A stretch of DNA of 64,000 nucleotides from Progne subis subis (Eukaryota > Chordata > Aves > Passeriformes > Hirundinidae), in NCBI GenBank assembly GCA_022316685.1, contig JAKJHU010000156.1, positions 1 through 64,000 of the forward strand, in the 5' to 3' direction. Below, piece after piece: positions 10,421 to 23,069 of the stretch. Below the pieces are notes generated by a model. It was given only the letters and a program-made list of their open reading frames with translations. It did no database searches and was not told the origin of the DNA. Both the position numbers and the translations under genes were made by a program. Each line of letters begins with the position of its first letter. The first letter of the stretch is position 1.

Positions 10421-13400
10421 TGGAAAAAATCCCTGCTTAGTTAAATTATACTGTTAATGTTTCCCCAAAAGGTTTTAACTAATTATTTTCAAGGGCAAGA
10501 GGAAACAAATAACAAAACTACTCTATTTTAGTGTCAAATACACACACCTTCTGCTTCAAAACCAACTCACCTCTGGGGAGCAAATCCCTGGGAATGGAGT
10601 GAGACCTAGTTTTCAAATTCACTCCATCAGCAGCTTGTGTTCCAAGCTCATAAAACAGGAATAGTTTTGGGGCAAAATAGATACTCAAGCTCTTTTTTAA
10701 TGTTTCAGTGATTTCCGAGTAACAATTGCAGACTCATCACCCGGGTGCCACATGAATTGCAAATGACTGGAGGAAGGTGAGGGGAGAGGAACAGAAATCC
10801 TAAATGTTTCAGAAGTGTTCAGCCTCAACTCCCACTGAAGGCTTATAAAAATCTTTTGCTCCAGCTGCACATGACCTATTTGGCATATTTTGATATTTGG
10901 GAGCAGAATGGAGGTTTGAATTGGACACTAACACCTGAAAAAACACTGCAGGAACTTTTAGGTACTAAGCAAGCAATCAAACCAAACATTGCAACTGTGG
11001 AGATACAACTGCATCACTCCCATGTGGAAGGCATCCAGGAACGATTTCCCAAGGTCAGAAAGGGGCAATCCTGCACCTGCACACTATTACACTGACAGAA
11101 ACTACCACAACATGCAATTAAGAGGAGTAGAGGTAAAAAGAAAGCTCAAGTTTAGTGGGTTTACACCAATGTTATTTACAAAGTATGTGTAAGGTTTATT
11201 CCAATAACCTGTGTAAGAGAACATGGGAAAGAGTTATCCTTTGCATTGGAGGCGGGAGGTGGAATCAAACAGCAGGATGCAAGGATCAAAAAGAGCAGGA
11301 CTGCAAAGCCAACAGCTGTTTCTTGCTTCCTCCTCTCCTCATTTTTCTTCCCAGGGCAGAAGATGGAGCTCACAGTGTAAACAGAAGATGCTGACTGCCA
11401 GCGAGGAGCACTGCAGGCTGCAGCCGTGTTCAAGGACGGGAGGATCAGAACAGCCAGGCCCCTGCAATCGCTCCAGCATTCCCAAGCCACTCTGAAGGCA
11501 CTGCTTGTCATAGCACAGCACTCACTACAGCAAATAAGTTGTGGGAGGGCTGCTGGTGAAATGAAGCCTTCTGTTTCTGGAGAGAACAGACAAACGATTG
11601 TTTGGGGAAAGCTAGCTACTCCCCTCTTCCCACCAGTTTCATCCCTGGGTGAAAACTCCCTTTTTCCATCAGCTTGAGCCCACCCCTAAGACTTCTGGAC
11701 ACAGCAGCTGAAGGGACCATCTCCTGTTAAACAGTTGCTGGTTTTTGCCACTCCTACAAAAACAGACATAATCACAGCACAAAAACCAGTCAGTGGAGAG
11801 CCTGTGAGCATCCCACCGCCGGCAGAACGTCCAGTCCACAAAGAGATGAACAGGGAAGAGACAATCTTTTCCCAGAGAAAAGGACATAGAACTACAGGTG
11901 CAAGGGGCTCCTGCCAGCTCAAAGTGCTCTTCACCTGAAAAATGCTGCTTCAAAGTCACTTCTGGCAACGGCTGTAATTAATTGTTGCCAATACAACCCC
12001 GGTGAGTGTAAATGAGCCCTCTTAGCAGCATTTCACACTGCACATTTCTAGCTTAGCAACAGGAGTAGAAGAGGAGTGCAAAACTGGAGATTATCGGTTT
12101 AGTCAGATATTGGGGAGAGACTCATGCGTCCTGGTTGTTACTAAGGGAAAAAAGAGAATGGCAATAAACATTTTCCTCAGTTTTTGAATGGCAAGTGGGG
12201 GCTAAAATTTAGTTCTAGTTGTTATTATGCTGCTCCATTTTTAATTATCAATAATTTAATTTTCCCTGAGCCAAGCCTGTTTTGCTCATGACTGATTGGT
12301 GAAAGATCTCCTTGTCCTTATCTGAACCCACAAGATTTTTCACCTCACCTTCTCCCCTGTCCTGCTGCAGAGGTTCAGCCATGCCAGATGAAAAGGAAGC
12401 TCTAGCAGATCATGTTTCAGAAATCAGATATTTTGCTTGATGATCAGCTTGGAGAAAGCTGGCTGGTACATTGGCTTATCAGTGAAGAGGGCATAGCTCC
12501 TACATCTGTAAGGGATTAACCTGCTCATCCTCAGAGGGCACCACATTGCACAGGAGAAGAGTTTGGCTCAATATAAAAAAGCAGCTGCTCCCCCAGCCTT
12601 GGGGGAAGTCCTTGGCTGTTTTGGCAGCTCGGCATCCTACTGTAAGGCTCAGTTCATGTCTCCTGCAAGCCTCATACCAGAGATGCTGGCTTAGCAGACT
12701 GCAGGGGCTGTGCTGTGCCAATGACAGCAGACCTGCTGTGCGTGTGTGGGGTGGGGCAGAATCCCACAGGAAACACACAGGCCTTCAGGGAAAAAAAAAA
12801 AAAAAGAAGTATTAAAAGGATAAAATTATTTAAGCACTGCTGTCACTTCCACAAAAAATTCAGGGTGGAGGGGAAGGATGCAAAACAGTGAGTAACCAGC
12901 CTGAGAAGGGTAATGGACAGGAAAATAGTGACCCTGGTTATCACCTACCCTGCTCCAAACACAGGACACTGAGTGTGCATGGCATTATCTGCCTGCCTGG
13001 TGCCTGAGCTGCGACTGAAAACTTATCAAGCCTGCTCTTGCACGTCTGCAGCAAAGCCAGCCTCAGCAAAGCCACTGTGCCGCATGTCGGAGCGATTCCG
13101 TGTGCGCCTGATGAGCTCTTTGTCCTCTGCACAGCCAGTTTCACCCTTTGTGCAGAGCAGTGAGCCAAAGCCCACAGACAAATTTAATTCAGGATAAAAA
13201 TGCATTTGCCAGCACGGTTTAGTCATACTTCATTGCCTCATGCTTGGTTCCATTGTAAACAGGCAGATGCAGTTGTGTTCTGTCTAGTCACTTTGGTTTT
13301 GCTAAATTTGGGAATATAACACAAGAGTAGCGTTTGTGCGTTTAGCGCAAAACTGAAGATTTATTTTTCCTGATACAACTCTCATTTGTACAATACATGC

Positions 13401-14067
13401 CACAGAAATCCAGGATGAAAATGTTAATTCCAGGAACTACAGTGTGCTCAGAAAGCCTTCCCCAGGCAACTTACAATCACCCATCATACAGTACTTGCGC
13501 ACAAGGTCTTGCCAAATGGGTTATTCTCCTCTTTGTGGTTTATTTCACCAGCCAAGAATCTCTGGGAATGATTTCCTCTGCTATTACCAGGGCAGCAAGG
13601 GTTTCACTGCTGTTTCAGGGACCAGCGTTTAAACATAGCCCAAAGTTTTTGTTGTCCCTTCAACATGACCCAAAACTTCTGAAAACACCTTAAAAGAAAT
13701 GCAAATCCTGTGATAAACCAGAAGTTCTGTCACAAAGCACACTGCAGCAGGGGACTCACATAGCAAGTTAGGAAGAAACATCCTGGAGCAAAAAACCAAA
13801 AAAAACCCCACCACAAGCACATTCAAATTGTGATTGAAGGTTGATGATACACAAATTACTGTGCTCCCAAACTTCCACCTGCAAGCAAGTGGATGCTACA
13901 GTGCTCAACACACTCAGCCATCAATAACTTCACCACATCAGCTCCTTGCTCAGGTTTCCAGTGCTACAACCCTTCATGGAGCATTTTGGAGTAAAAGATT
14001 CAAAACTTTTTCTGTCACCTCTTTGGGGTCCTGACCTGTCTAGGAAAGTAGTGAATACAAAGGTAGC
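10421..14067. other. Unique non-coding sequence
   Basis: 3.6 kb with no recognisable transposon. A 15-bp A tract lies at 12791-12805. Frames reach 111 codons with both strands overlapping, and no domain was seen. A CpG-bearing motif 'gtagcgtttgtgcgtttagcgc' type segment occurs near 13328-13349. Confidence 0.5.
12791..12805. repeat. Poly(A) tract, 15 bp
   Basis: Run of 15 A after 'gccttcaggg'. No associated retroposon body was recognised. Confidence 0.9.
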
Positions 14068-14345
14068 ATCACAGAGTCATGGAGTGGGTAGGGTTGGAAG
14101 GGATCTTCAGGCTCATCTTATTCCAAACCCCTGCCATGGCAGGGACTCCTTCCACTATCCCAGGTTGCTCCAAGCCCCAGTGTCTAACCTGACCTTGGGC
14201 ACTTCCAGGGATCCAGGGGCAGCCACAGCTGGGCACCCTGTGCCAGGGCCTAATCGCCCTCCAAGGGAAAGATTTCTTCCCAATATCACATCTAAATCAA
14301 CTCTTTCTGCTTAAAGGCATTGCCCCTTGTGCTATCATGATGACC
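14068..14345 (-). mobile_element. CR1 LINE 3' end, about 280 bp
   Basis: Inverted copy with 'atcacagagtcatggagtgg', 'agggttggaagggatcttc', 'cccctgccatggcaggga', 'cttccagggatccaggggc', 'ttcttcccaatatcacatc' and 'cattgccccttgtgctatca'. There is a small internal deletion after 'gcagccacagct', where the 'tctct' block present in sister copies is missing. Confidence 0.95.
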
Positions 14346-17020
14346 AATTTATTTCTGCACTAGCAAATTCTGCAAGCATGATGAGGATCATTAAATACCT
14401 CACCACAAGCAAGTAGTGTAATTCCCATAGTATTGACTGGATGATGAAGTAGCATTGTTACAGAAAACTTTAAACACTGAGAAATTAAAACACTGCATGG
14501 CTGTGAGAGACTCCTGCCATTAAAGGGCTGTGTAGAGAACATCTATAACACTTTAAAAATATGCTTACATGCCATAAATCCCTGCCCCACAATAATACAT
14601 GCACATTATATTCATAACAGCATAATTACATGACAATTACCATACAGCAGTAATTAAAGGGAAACCCTGTGTGCCATCCAAGGCAGCTTCTTTGAAACAG
14701 ACTAAGTATACAAGGAAAATATAATTAAGCAACAGAAGGTGAGCTGTTTCCTGATGATAATTACATTACTGGCTGTAGTTTTCAATTAGGTCACTTCTAA
14801 AACATCAGACTTGTTCAGGGTTTTGATGTCCACAGGAATCCTGCTGCACAGGAGCCCAGGTGGTCATGGGCTTACCTACCAATCTCATTTGTTAAAAGCT
14901 TTAATGGCAAGTAGGTTTTGCCCCTTGGCAGGCTTTTGGGCAGCTGCCTCATTTCTATAATGGCCTAACACAGACTTCAGCCAAAAGCAGGAGTCATTCC
15001 ATGTTGCTGAAGAAAACATTCAGCTCGGGAGAGTTGAAAAATAAATGCAGGTTTTTTTCGCTGAAGCAAGACCTTGCAGAGGTGAGAAGGAGCTACATTT
15101 CTATGCATGTTGGTAAAGCTCTGCCAAATCAAAGGGCTTGAGGAATAAGCCAGATGAGAGGGGAAGGCACAGGAAAGAATGTGCAGTGCTCACACTGGGG
15201 TTTATGCACAGCTCAAGCTGCGAGGATCTTTGTGCTGAGGACACAAAACCGGCCCAGGAAGCACAGCTGAGCTCTCCCACACTGGCAGCAGAGCCACTGA
15301 AGAATTTAAGGACTCCATCTGGGACAACTCATTTAAATGCCCCAGACTCCAAGCAGCAGCCTAGAGGTGGGGGAATGCAGTAATGAGCCTGAGTGCTCAG
15401 GTCACTTCCATTACAGATGCATTTTAACCTCTTTGGAGAAGCTGCAGCAACTGGTGAACTTCAAAGCTGAGCCTACAGACATATGCTCCATGGCTAGAGA
15501 AGGCTGGCTGCTATTTTTGTATGTGCTTTCCTGGGAAAAGCCAGCATTTCACAAACAAGTTCAGCTAGAGAAATCATTGTGTATTGATTCCTTGCTCCCT
15601 CCAAGGACACAACTTCCAGGATCCTCCCCAAGAACAGCGCCAGCAAAGCACAGATGGATGACTCTGGATTTACCCTTCCCCAGGTTGTCTGAGGCAGTGA
15701 GTTATTAAACGCTAGTTGTTCTCATCATTATCATAAACTAATAGGTCACAGATGGCACAAAGCATTATGGCATCCTGAATTTTGTGCCCATTCATGCTGT
15801 TGTTTGTTCAAAAAAATTAATCTCAAAGGCTGCCAACCCCTGTCTTGCCCAGAATCACCTTTTTACCTTCTCACCATCTGCTCTGAGACCTCGAGGACAA
15901 GTCAGTGTGAGTCCAGTCTGAGCTGCAGCCCACTGGATTGCATCAAATTTGAAATGATCCAGCACAAAATGTACCTCAGTGCTACTGATCCTTCCAGGAG
16001 AGGCAGCACTTTGCTACCCACTCCAGCATTACCAGGACCACTGCAAAGAGAAAATGTTTTGGAGGTGTCCTGAGTCCACCTACAGTACAGCCCCATCCAT
16101 CAAAATCCTTCTTTAAAATCAGCCAAGCCTAATGGATAACATCCAAATACAGAGTCAGCTGGTCCACTGTCTCCTGAAACCTCATCAGATCAGACAAGCT
16201 GAATTATTTCCTATTTCTAATCAGGAACCTCTTTGCTAGCATGGATACTCTGTCTTAAAAAAATCCACCTCATTTATTTTGGGCCTATTTTGGACCCTTT
16301 TCTGGGCCTTTGCAACTTGAAGAGTCACTTCAAATTCCCCTCTGGCCTCCAATACTTTTTTCCATGACAGGCCAAAAGGAGACATTTTTTGCAGGCTAAA
16401 TAAACCAAAAAAGGGATGAAAAGAGGAGGTCACAGTCCAGATTTCAGCACTGGACATGTCATACATGGCCTTTTCTGTACAAAAAGCCTAGATAAACCCC
16501 AAAATCTGATTATGTAGATTCCTCTCTCACGTCACCCTTTGATACTCTTATGCATTTCGAGGCTTCTAATGTGCCTTTCAGAGAGAAGGGCTTGCATGAG
16601 GCCTTCAGCAGAGAGCTAGGAAGGAGGGGAAAAGAAGTGGATTAATCCTATCATTCAGCAAGCCACCACAGCCCCAGCAGGAAGGTGGGGGAGCCGGGCA
16701 TTCTGCCACCAGAGAAAGCCCAAGGAAAGCTGTTCTCTTTTAAGCCAGCCATATGGAAATGAAGCCTTAAGCTGCAGCATGGTGAAAGCTGCTCTTACAG
16801 CAGCTTTGCTCTACTCACGGAGTAGATCTGCTACACGCAGGCAAGAAGAGAGTGGAGTGTGTGGGATCATTGAGCCTACAGAGAAATTAGGATAAACAGC
16901 AAGTCCCTGTGAAAATAGAGCTGGTGATCCAAAAGGGGAAAACACCAACCTGCAGATAAACCCTGCAAACAGCATCGGCTCATCTGGAGCATGCAGAGCT
17001 CACCAAGGTGAGGGGCAGGG
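14346..17020. other. Unique sequence with an AT-rich, TAAT-rich segment
   Basis: No gene or repeat family is recognised. From about 14560 to 14820 the sequence is AT-rich with many TAAT/ATTA homeodomain-type cores (see findings). The rest is ordinary unique sequence with frames up to 123 codons and no motifs. Confidence 0.5.
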
Positions 17021-17505
17021 ATGCACCTGAAGGATGGGGCCATCCAGTGGGACCTGGACAAGCTCCAGCACTGGGTCTGTGGGAACCTCGTGAGGTTTAA
17101 CATGACCAAGTGCTGCACTTGGGTCCAGGCAATGGCCAGAATTAATCCAGGCTGGGATGGAGCAGCCCTGGGAGAAGGACTTGGGGGTACAGGTGGGTGG
17201 GGGCTGGACCTGTCCCAGCCCTGAACCCCCCGTGTGGGCAGCAAGGGAGGGGGGAATTCTGTCGCTCTGCCCTGCTCAGGTGAGACCCCACGTGCAGAGC
17301 TGCCCCCAGCCCTGGGCTCCAACAGCAGAAGATGTGGAATTGCTGGAATGAGTCCAGAGGAGGCCACAGAGATGGTGAGAGGTCTGGAGCACCTCTGCTA
17401 AGGGAAAAGGCTGGGAGAATTGGGATGGTTCAGCCTGGAAAAGGAAAGGCTTTGGGTAATCCAATTGTGGCCTTCCAGTACCCAAAGGGAGCCTATGAGA
17501 AAGAT
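17021..17505 (+). mobile_element. CR1 LINE with the end of its reverse-transcriptase ORF, 3' part deleted
   Basis: Forward copy covering the C-terminal end of CR1 ORF2 and the start of the following region. The frame from 17021 reads I-Q-W-D-L-D-K-L-Q-H-W, then N-L-V-R-F-N and K-C, the pattern found just after the reverse-transcriptase domain of non-LTR retrotransposons; it then breaks by substitutions and frameshifts. Later blocks include 'gtgagaccccacgtgcagagctg', 'gtccagaggaggccacaga' and 'ttcagcctggaaaagg'. The match stops at 'aagggagcctatgagaaaga'. The last roughly 250 bases and the octamer tail are missing. Confidence 0.88.
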
Positions 17506-19245
17506 TTTAGCAGTATTCAGCTGGCAGAATGAAGTTCACAGTCACATTAAATTCTGAAAATCTCTGGAAGAAAGTTTTGTGTCTTTTCTAGTGAGTCACT
17601 GGTCTGTTACTATATTACCAAAGGAAAGAAAGGGTAAGCAAAGCACTGCTGTTACCCAGGACTATCTAAATAGTTGTGGGTTTGGTAACCAAGGGGCTGC
17701 ACTACAGCACAGCAAAAACCAGCGCTGTCGCAGTGGCCACCCTGTTTGCACAACCACTCAACCCCAGCCCTATTGCCAGCCCCATAAATCTCAGATAAAA
17801 GAGATGTCTCTGTGGTAAGATGCTGGCTGAGGCACAGGGCCCCACACTGAGGGTCTGCTTCAAGCATGGAAAAGCTGAGCCAGCCACTTCTGTGCTCCAC
17901 CTTCTTCTGGTTCAAAGGGAGCAAGAAATACTCCCTCACTGAAAGGTGAGAGCCATTAGTAACTGCAGAGACTAATTGTACCCATGATGGTCTGACAAAA
18001 TGGGACTGCAGAGTAGGTATTGCACTACCCCAAAAGATATAAACAAAGTCTTATCCCAATTTTGTTTCCTTTTCTACATATTTTCAACTCCCTCAAAGCC
18101 TTCAAAGTTGCCATCAAGTCATTTTTAGCAGATCAAAGTGACCTAAGCCTGATATTTTTACTCAATGCGTTTTAAAACCTATTTATTTACCAAAAGCTGC
18201 CTTAAATATGCAGAGTTCAACTTGAACGTGTAAGACTTGGCTAAAAGCCACCCTATTCTCTACTGAAGGCAGGAATGCTACAGAAAGTAAATACCATCCT
18301 ATTGTCTCCAGGTTTCTGTTAATCCCTTAGGAAAAAAGAGTAAAATCAAAAAAAAAAAAAAAAAAAAATTGACAGTCACTTTCATACCATGAAATACAGA
18401 AACACTTGAGCTGCACTAAGGATTACAAGAGGTATTGCCAGGTACAGCTTAGAGCACAGTTACACAACCCAAATAAGAATATAATGAAATGAGAGTATCA
18501 TGCCCACAGCAGTCTCACAACCCTGTTTCCCTGTTTAGTATTCTTTGCTTCCTGCTCTACACCAAAGACATTTCCAAGTGTCCTTCAGCTATCACAACCC
18601 CTTGTTTCTTAAAGGCTCGTATTTTAAGCAGAATTTGGCACTGATTTCACTCGCTTCCTCCTTGTACCCCTCACCTTTTCCCTTTGATTGTTACTCCAGA
18701 AAGAAACAGGAGTATAATCCCTGCCTTTTCACTGAGTGTGTTCACTCTTTAAACTCCTTGGTCCTCCCCTCTATTCAGCCCTTGCTCCGCGGAGCTCACC
18801 CGCACAGAGACTGAACCATCAGTGCCTTTGCTGCTGCTTTCTCATCTTCCCACGCTGCGGGCTGCTATTGCATTTCCCCGGCTGACTCCACCTCTCCTCT
18901 TCCCACTCTTTTTCCTCTTTAGATTCACTTCAAGGCCAACTTCCCTTCCTTGCTGCTGGGCTCACACAGCTGGGAGTGTAGTAAAGCAGGGGGAGGGGAG
19001 CGGAGCAGGGAGCTTTTATTCAGCAACGCTTCCTTAACCAAGCAGCTGCTTTGAAGCCCCAAGGTCCAATTTCAACTGCTGAAGTTGCCAGTAATAAAAA
19101 ACAGCTAAATATAACACTGCTTTCAAAAGGCAGGTCTGAGACAGGGGACTCCACTGCTAAAGCTCTCCAGCTGAAACACGATCAGAATCTGTAAATACAC
19201 AACTTAGATGTAATAGCCAGTAAACACTTGCTGGAATGAATATTT
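17506..19245. other. Unique non-coding sequence
   Basis: It contains a 21-bp A tract (18348-18368) and a pyrimidine-rich stretch with a few CpG near 18780-18920, followed by a purine-rich 'gggggaggggagcggagc' motif near 18990. No gene was recognised. Confidence 0.5.
18348..18368. repeat. Poly(A) tract, 21 bp
   Basis: Run of 21 A after 'agtaaaatc', with no recognisable retroposed body upstream. Confidence 0.92.
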
Positions 19246-19455
19246 GGAATCACAGAACGGGTTGGGTTGGAAGGGACCTTAGAGGTCATCTCATTCCATG
19301 GGCAGGGGCATCTTCCACTGTCCCAGGTTGATCCAAGCACTGTCAAACGTGGAAAACTTCCAGGGATCCAGGGGCAGCCACAGCTTCTCTGGGCAACCTG
19401 TGCCAGGGCCTTACCACCCTCACAGGGAAGGATTCTGTTGCTCCTATGATAGCAG
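19246..19455 (-). mobile_element. CR1 LINE 3' end, about 200 bp
   Basis: Inverted copy with 'ggaatcacagaacgggttg', 'ggttggaagggaccttagag', 'cttccactgtcccaggttg', 'ccagggatccaggggcagcc' and 'ccaccctcacagggaaggatt'. It lacks the 'ccaccccctgcc' block because of a deletion joining 'attcca' to 'tgggcagggg'. The right end is degraded. Confidence 0.93.
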
Positions 19456-19699
19456 CTAAACAGAAATTAAAGCTTTGAGGAAGGCAAATTTACATCAATG
19501 CTGCAGAGACCACAGGTTCAACTGATGGCAAAGGAAGCAGGAACCAAGAGCCTTGACAAAAAAAAAGCTGTCATCCTCTGCATCAAAAAGAAATGTTCCA
19601 TTGATCTAGGTAGTCTGTTTGGATGTGTAAAACTTACCCAGAGCAAAGCCTGAAAGGTGCTGGTAAGAAAGCTGTTAAAGGACAGGATGAGTGGCACAA
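19456..19699. other. Short unique spacer before the LTR
   Basis: About 240 bases of unique sequence. It ends with cacaa (19695-19699), the probable left target-site duplication of the LTR. Confidence 0.5.
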
Positions 19700-20390
19700 T
19701 GTTGGGGGTTAGGTTTGGTTTGTTTGGTTTTGGGTCCCCCCCCCCCCAATAGAATTTTTCCCCATAAGTTGCTAAGAGACGAAGTACTGATGCTTAGAGG
19801 GGAGCTGGGGGCTGTTCGTTTTTTTTTTTTTTGCTCTCAGCATCCAGGACGGTCAGGCTGTGATTTGCTGCGGGAGAAGTCCACGGTCAACAGAAAGTCC
19901 GGTCCTGGGAGATTACCATCATCTGCTCGTGTGCCCACGAATTCGGAATTCCTTTGCCTGCCTTGCAGGAGCTGGGCCAGCCCTGCCCGAGAGTCGCGGC
20001 TTCTCCAGCACTGTTCTTAGTGCTACGCTGTAGCCCCGCACCCCTCTGCCTGCCGGGACACCCCCTGCCTCTCCAGCCACCAGCTCCGGAGTTTCCACCG
20101 TTCCAGCTTGGTGCTCTCGGGATCCCAAAAGATCAGACTGCCTCGGGTTTTGTGAAACAAAGCCCCTTGAGGTTCCTGGTTCTGTTTATTATTAATGCTG
20201 TAGTTGTTGTTGTTTGTTTGTCTTGTTATACTCACTAGTAAAGAACTGTTATTCCTTTCCCCATAGCCCTGCCTGAAAAGCCCCTTTAATCTCCTAAACT
20301 ATAATAACTTCGAGAAAGGGGATTGGAATTCCCCATTCCCAGAGAGGCCCCGCCCCTCCCTAGCAGATACCTGTCTTTCAGACCAAGACA
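19700..20390 (+). mobile_element. Solo LTR of an endogenous retrovirus
   Basis: About 691 bases with TG...CA ends: TGTTGGGGGTT at 19700 and CCAAGACA ending at 20390. The left part carries a C tract (about 19737-19748) and a T tract (about 19820-19832), the centre is GC- and CpG-richer, and the right part is T-rich with an AGTAAA poly(A)-signal-like hexamer at 20237-20242. The overall pattern matches songbird ERV LTRs as I remember them; I do not name a family. No primer-binding site, gag, pol or env remains beside it, so it is a solo LTR left by recombination between two LTRs. CACAA to the left faces CAAAA to the right. An exact CACAA occurs if the end is placed two bases earlier. Confidence 0.82.
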
Positions 20391-21089
20391 CAAAAAAATC
20401 ACACCAGTGGTACTGTCACTGCAAAGACCAGACTCTGCTCTGCAAAGAAAGTCTGGCTGCCATATCTTAAGCATCTACAAAATCACACCTCCAGGTCACT
20501 AGAGCCAAAATAACCCACTGAGAGAAAAAACCAAAAAAACACACCAAACAGGAATAACAAGTCTAAAAATAGCAATATTTTGAGTTTACACTTTTGGACA
20601 ATAGTATTTTCCACCCATTCATTTAGCCAGAACAAATTCTCACCCTTTCCAGCATCTGAATTTCCAATTCCTTGTGGCCATTTATTCCTGTAGCACTCCC
20701 TTTCCCCTGCTGCTCCCCCCCCCTAGTTATTTTCTCATAAAACAAATGCATTTTTCCCCCCTACAGCCCATCACTGCAATGCACACCACTCACAAAAAAA
20801 TCTGTGTTCAGTAGTTTCCAGTCTCTCCCTCTCTTTCCCTGTACTTTTCTGAGACAAGAAGTCTGTCCATGAAAATATTCTTAAAACCATATCCTAGCTG
20901 CATTGGAAATGCTTTTTACACAGCTGGGTTTGGAATGGGGTTTTTCAGTTCATATTCCTAATTATTACCATGGTTGTAAATGAAAAGCACAATTTCATTC
21001 CTTTTCTGAAGAGACTGAAGGGTGAGGAGGGAGGTGATCCTGCCTCTGTACCCAATAGTAGGGAAGCTCCACTTGGAGGAATGTTGTTA
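20391..21089. other. Unique non-coding sequence
   Basis: About 700 bases. A 9-bp C tract lies at 20715-20723 and several short C- and A-runs occur. No gene or transposon was recognised. Confidence 0.5.
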
Positions 21090-21495
21090 AATGTGGGCTC
21101 CCCCTGTACAAGATATGGATTTACAGGAGAAAACCCAGCAAAGGACCAAAAGAGGATGAAGGGACTGGAGCATCTTTCACATAAGGACAGTCTGAGAGAG
21201 CAGGGACTGCTCAGCCTGGAGAAAAGGCTCAGGGATGATCATATCAATGTGCCCAAGTACCTGATGGGAGGGAATGGGGCACAAACACACACGTGAAATT
21301 CCATCTGAGCACAAGAAAACCCTTTTTGACCATGAGACTGGTCACACACTGGAACAGGTCCCCCAGAGGGGTAGTGGAATCTCCAGCTGTGAGGATATTC
21401 AGATCCCAACTGGGCAGTCTGCTCTCAGTGACCCTGCTGCAGGAGTGGGTTTGGGCTGGGCGATCCCTTCCAGCCTGAACAACACTGAGTTCAAA
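21090..21495 (+). mobile_element. Older-type CR1 LINE, about 400 bp
   Basis: Forward copy. It keeps 'aagaggatgaagggactggagcatct', 'gggactgctcagcctggaga', 'cacactggaacaggtccccc', 'ggtagtggaatctccagc' and 'gggcgatcccttccagcc'. These correspond to the CR1 ORF2 tail (consensus sense: R-G-L-E-H-L-S, G-L-x-S-L-E-K-R, H-W-N-R) and the 3' UTR. The terminal octamers are not preserved, since the match ends at 'cctgaacaacactgagttc'. Several indels break the frame. Confidence 0.88.
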
Positions 21496-22634
21496 GGGAG
21501 TATATCTGAGAGCTGAGATAAAACCCATGCAGTGACACTGCCTCACCAGTTACACCCATGGCTCTGAGGTAGGACCAGGGCTGGAATCAAGTTTGTGCAG
21601 GAAGCAGTCCAGCGGCTTCCTTCATTCCCTGACCAGGGAACAGCTGGCAAGCCTCACCCAAGCCTTTTCTGGGACACATAGAAATGCCAATAACATGGAG
21701 TTTATCTTCTCACTGGAGGGGGATGTTGATTATCTGCAGCTTTTGATGTGCATTTCTCAGAGCTCAAATACATCTCTCCCGAAAGAAATGGATGTCAGCT
21801 TGCCTTGAGCAGCATCTGGACCAGCTTTGGACATATGTATGTGTGGAGGCAACAGAGACGATGTTGCACTCTGGCTCAATTCATAAAAAACACCATGAAA
21901 TATCCAGAAAAGACGGTGGCCACTTACACACCCTTGTTTGAAGAGTGAAAATTTTATGACAAATCCTTTTTCACCCCTATTTGTTTCCAAAAGCTGCCTG
22001 TGGCTGGCTCAGCTCCCCAGCTAAGCAATGACGGATCCATGCCAGATGCCATAGCAAGTGAGCTCAGCACCTGACTTAACTGCAGCTTCCTTAATGCAGG
22101 GGGTCTAGTTTTATTTCATGAGTCTTATCTTACATGTCCTGACCAGTAGCTCTGACAACAGCTGCATTCTCACAGAAGTCACTGCACACCTGAAGCCAGG
22201 AGAGCTCACTGAGCTCCTTTTTTAAAGCTGAATAGAGACAGCACAAAAAAATATCCCCTTTTACTCAGAGTTGGAATTAAGGCCTTTGTATGCAGTTGCA
22301 AAATGCAATCGACTGACTCACAGTTGAATAAAAAAAACAATCTGATTTTAAAATCACACTTTAAACCCACTTTTCCCCTAGGAAAGGCTTAAAAACAAAA
22401 ATTGAACTAATAATACCTCAGAAAACATCAAGGTAAACAAAAGCTTAATTGTGAGGAACAGAACAGAAGTGGGGTTTGCTGTTGCCAGATGTCTCCTCTC
22501 CTAGTGTGAGACTCAGCCAAAGGCCTAACAACACTAAACTGCCAACAAAGACAACTCCTCTTCACAACTCTTATATAAACACCATAAATCCAAATTGTTA
22601 ATTGCACCCAGAAGGTAACACTGAGGTTTGTAAA
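21496..22634. other. Unique non-coding sequence
   Basis: About 1.1 kb between two forward CR1 fragments. No gene, simple repeat or other element was recognised. Confidence 0.5.
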
Positions 22635-22800
22635 GCATAGGAACAGGCTGCCCCGGACAGGGATGGAGTCACCATCCCTGGAAGCGCTCAAAAACCATGT
22701 GGATGTGCCACTTGAGGACATGGTTTAGTGGTGAACATGGTGCTGGATTGATGGCTGGACTTGATCTGAAAGGTCTTTTCCAACCTTCAGAATTCTGTGG
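22635..22800 (+). mobile_element. Older-type CR1 LINE 3' end, about 165 bp
   Basis: Forward copy with 'ataggaacaggctgcccc', 'gatggagtcaccatccctgg', 'gctggacttgatctgaaagg' and 'ggtcttttccaacctt', ending in 'cagaattctgtgg'. The 'gatgatctgaaaggtcttttccaacc' ending belongs to a different subfamily from the 'gggttggaaggga' copies. Truncated at its 5' side. Confidence 0.9.
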
Positions 22801-23069
22801 CCATCAGGTGGAGTAGAGGAACCTGCAGAGAAGTGCTCGTGCTTCTCATCTCCTCACAATCTTCAGTTCACCTGGCAGGAGCCCACAAGCACAGACACGT
22901 TTGGGCTCAAAGCCCTTGAAGATGGATAGAAACATGGTATAGAAACACATCTCTTTCCAGGTAGAGGATGATGGTTTTGGAGCAGCCCCAGCCAGAGGCT
23001 TGGCTTTATATAAAGCTTCTGCAGGAAACCCTGGCAAGAGAGAAAGGAAGGGGAATTATATTACAGCAA
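22801..23069. other. Short unique spacer
   Basis: About 270 bases between CR1 copies of opposite orientation. Nothing further was recognised. Confidence 0.5.
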
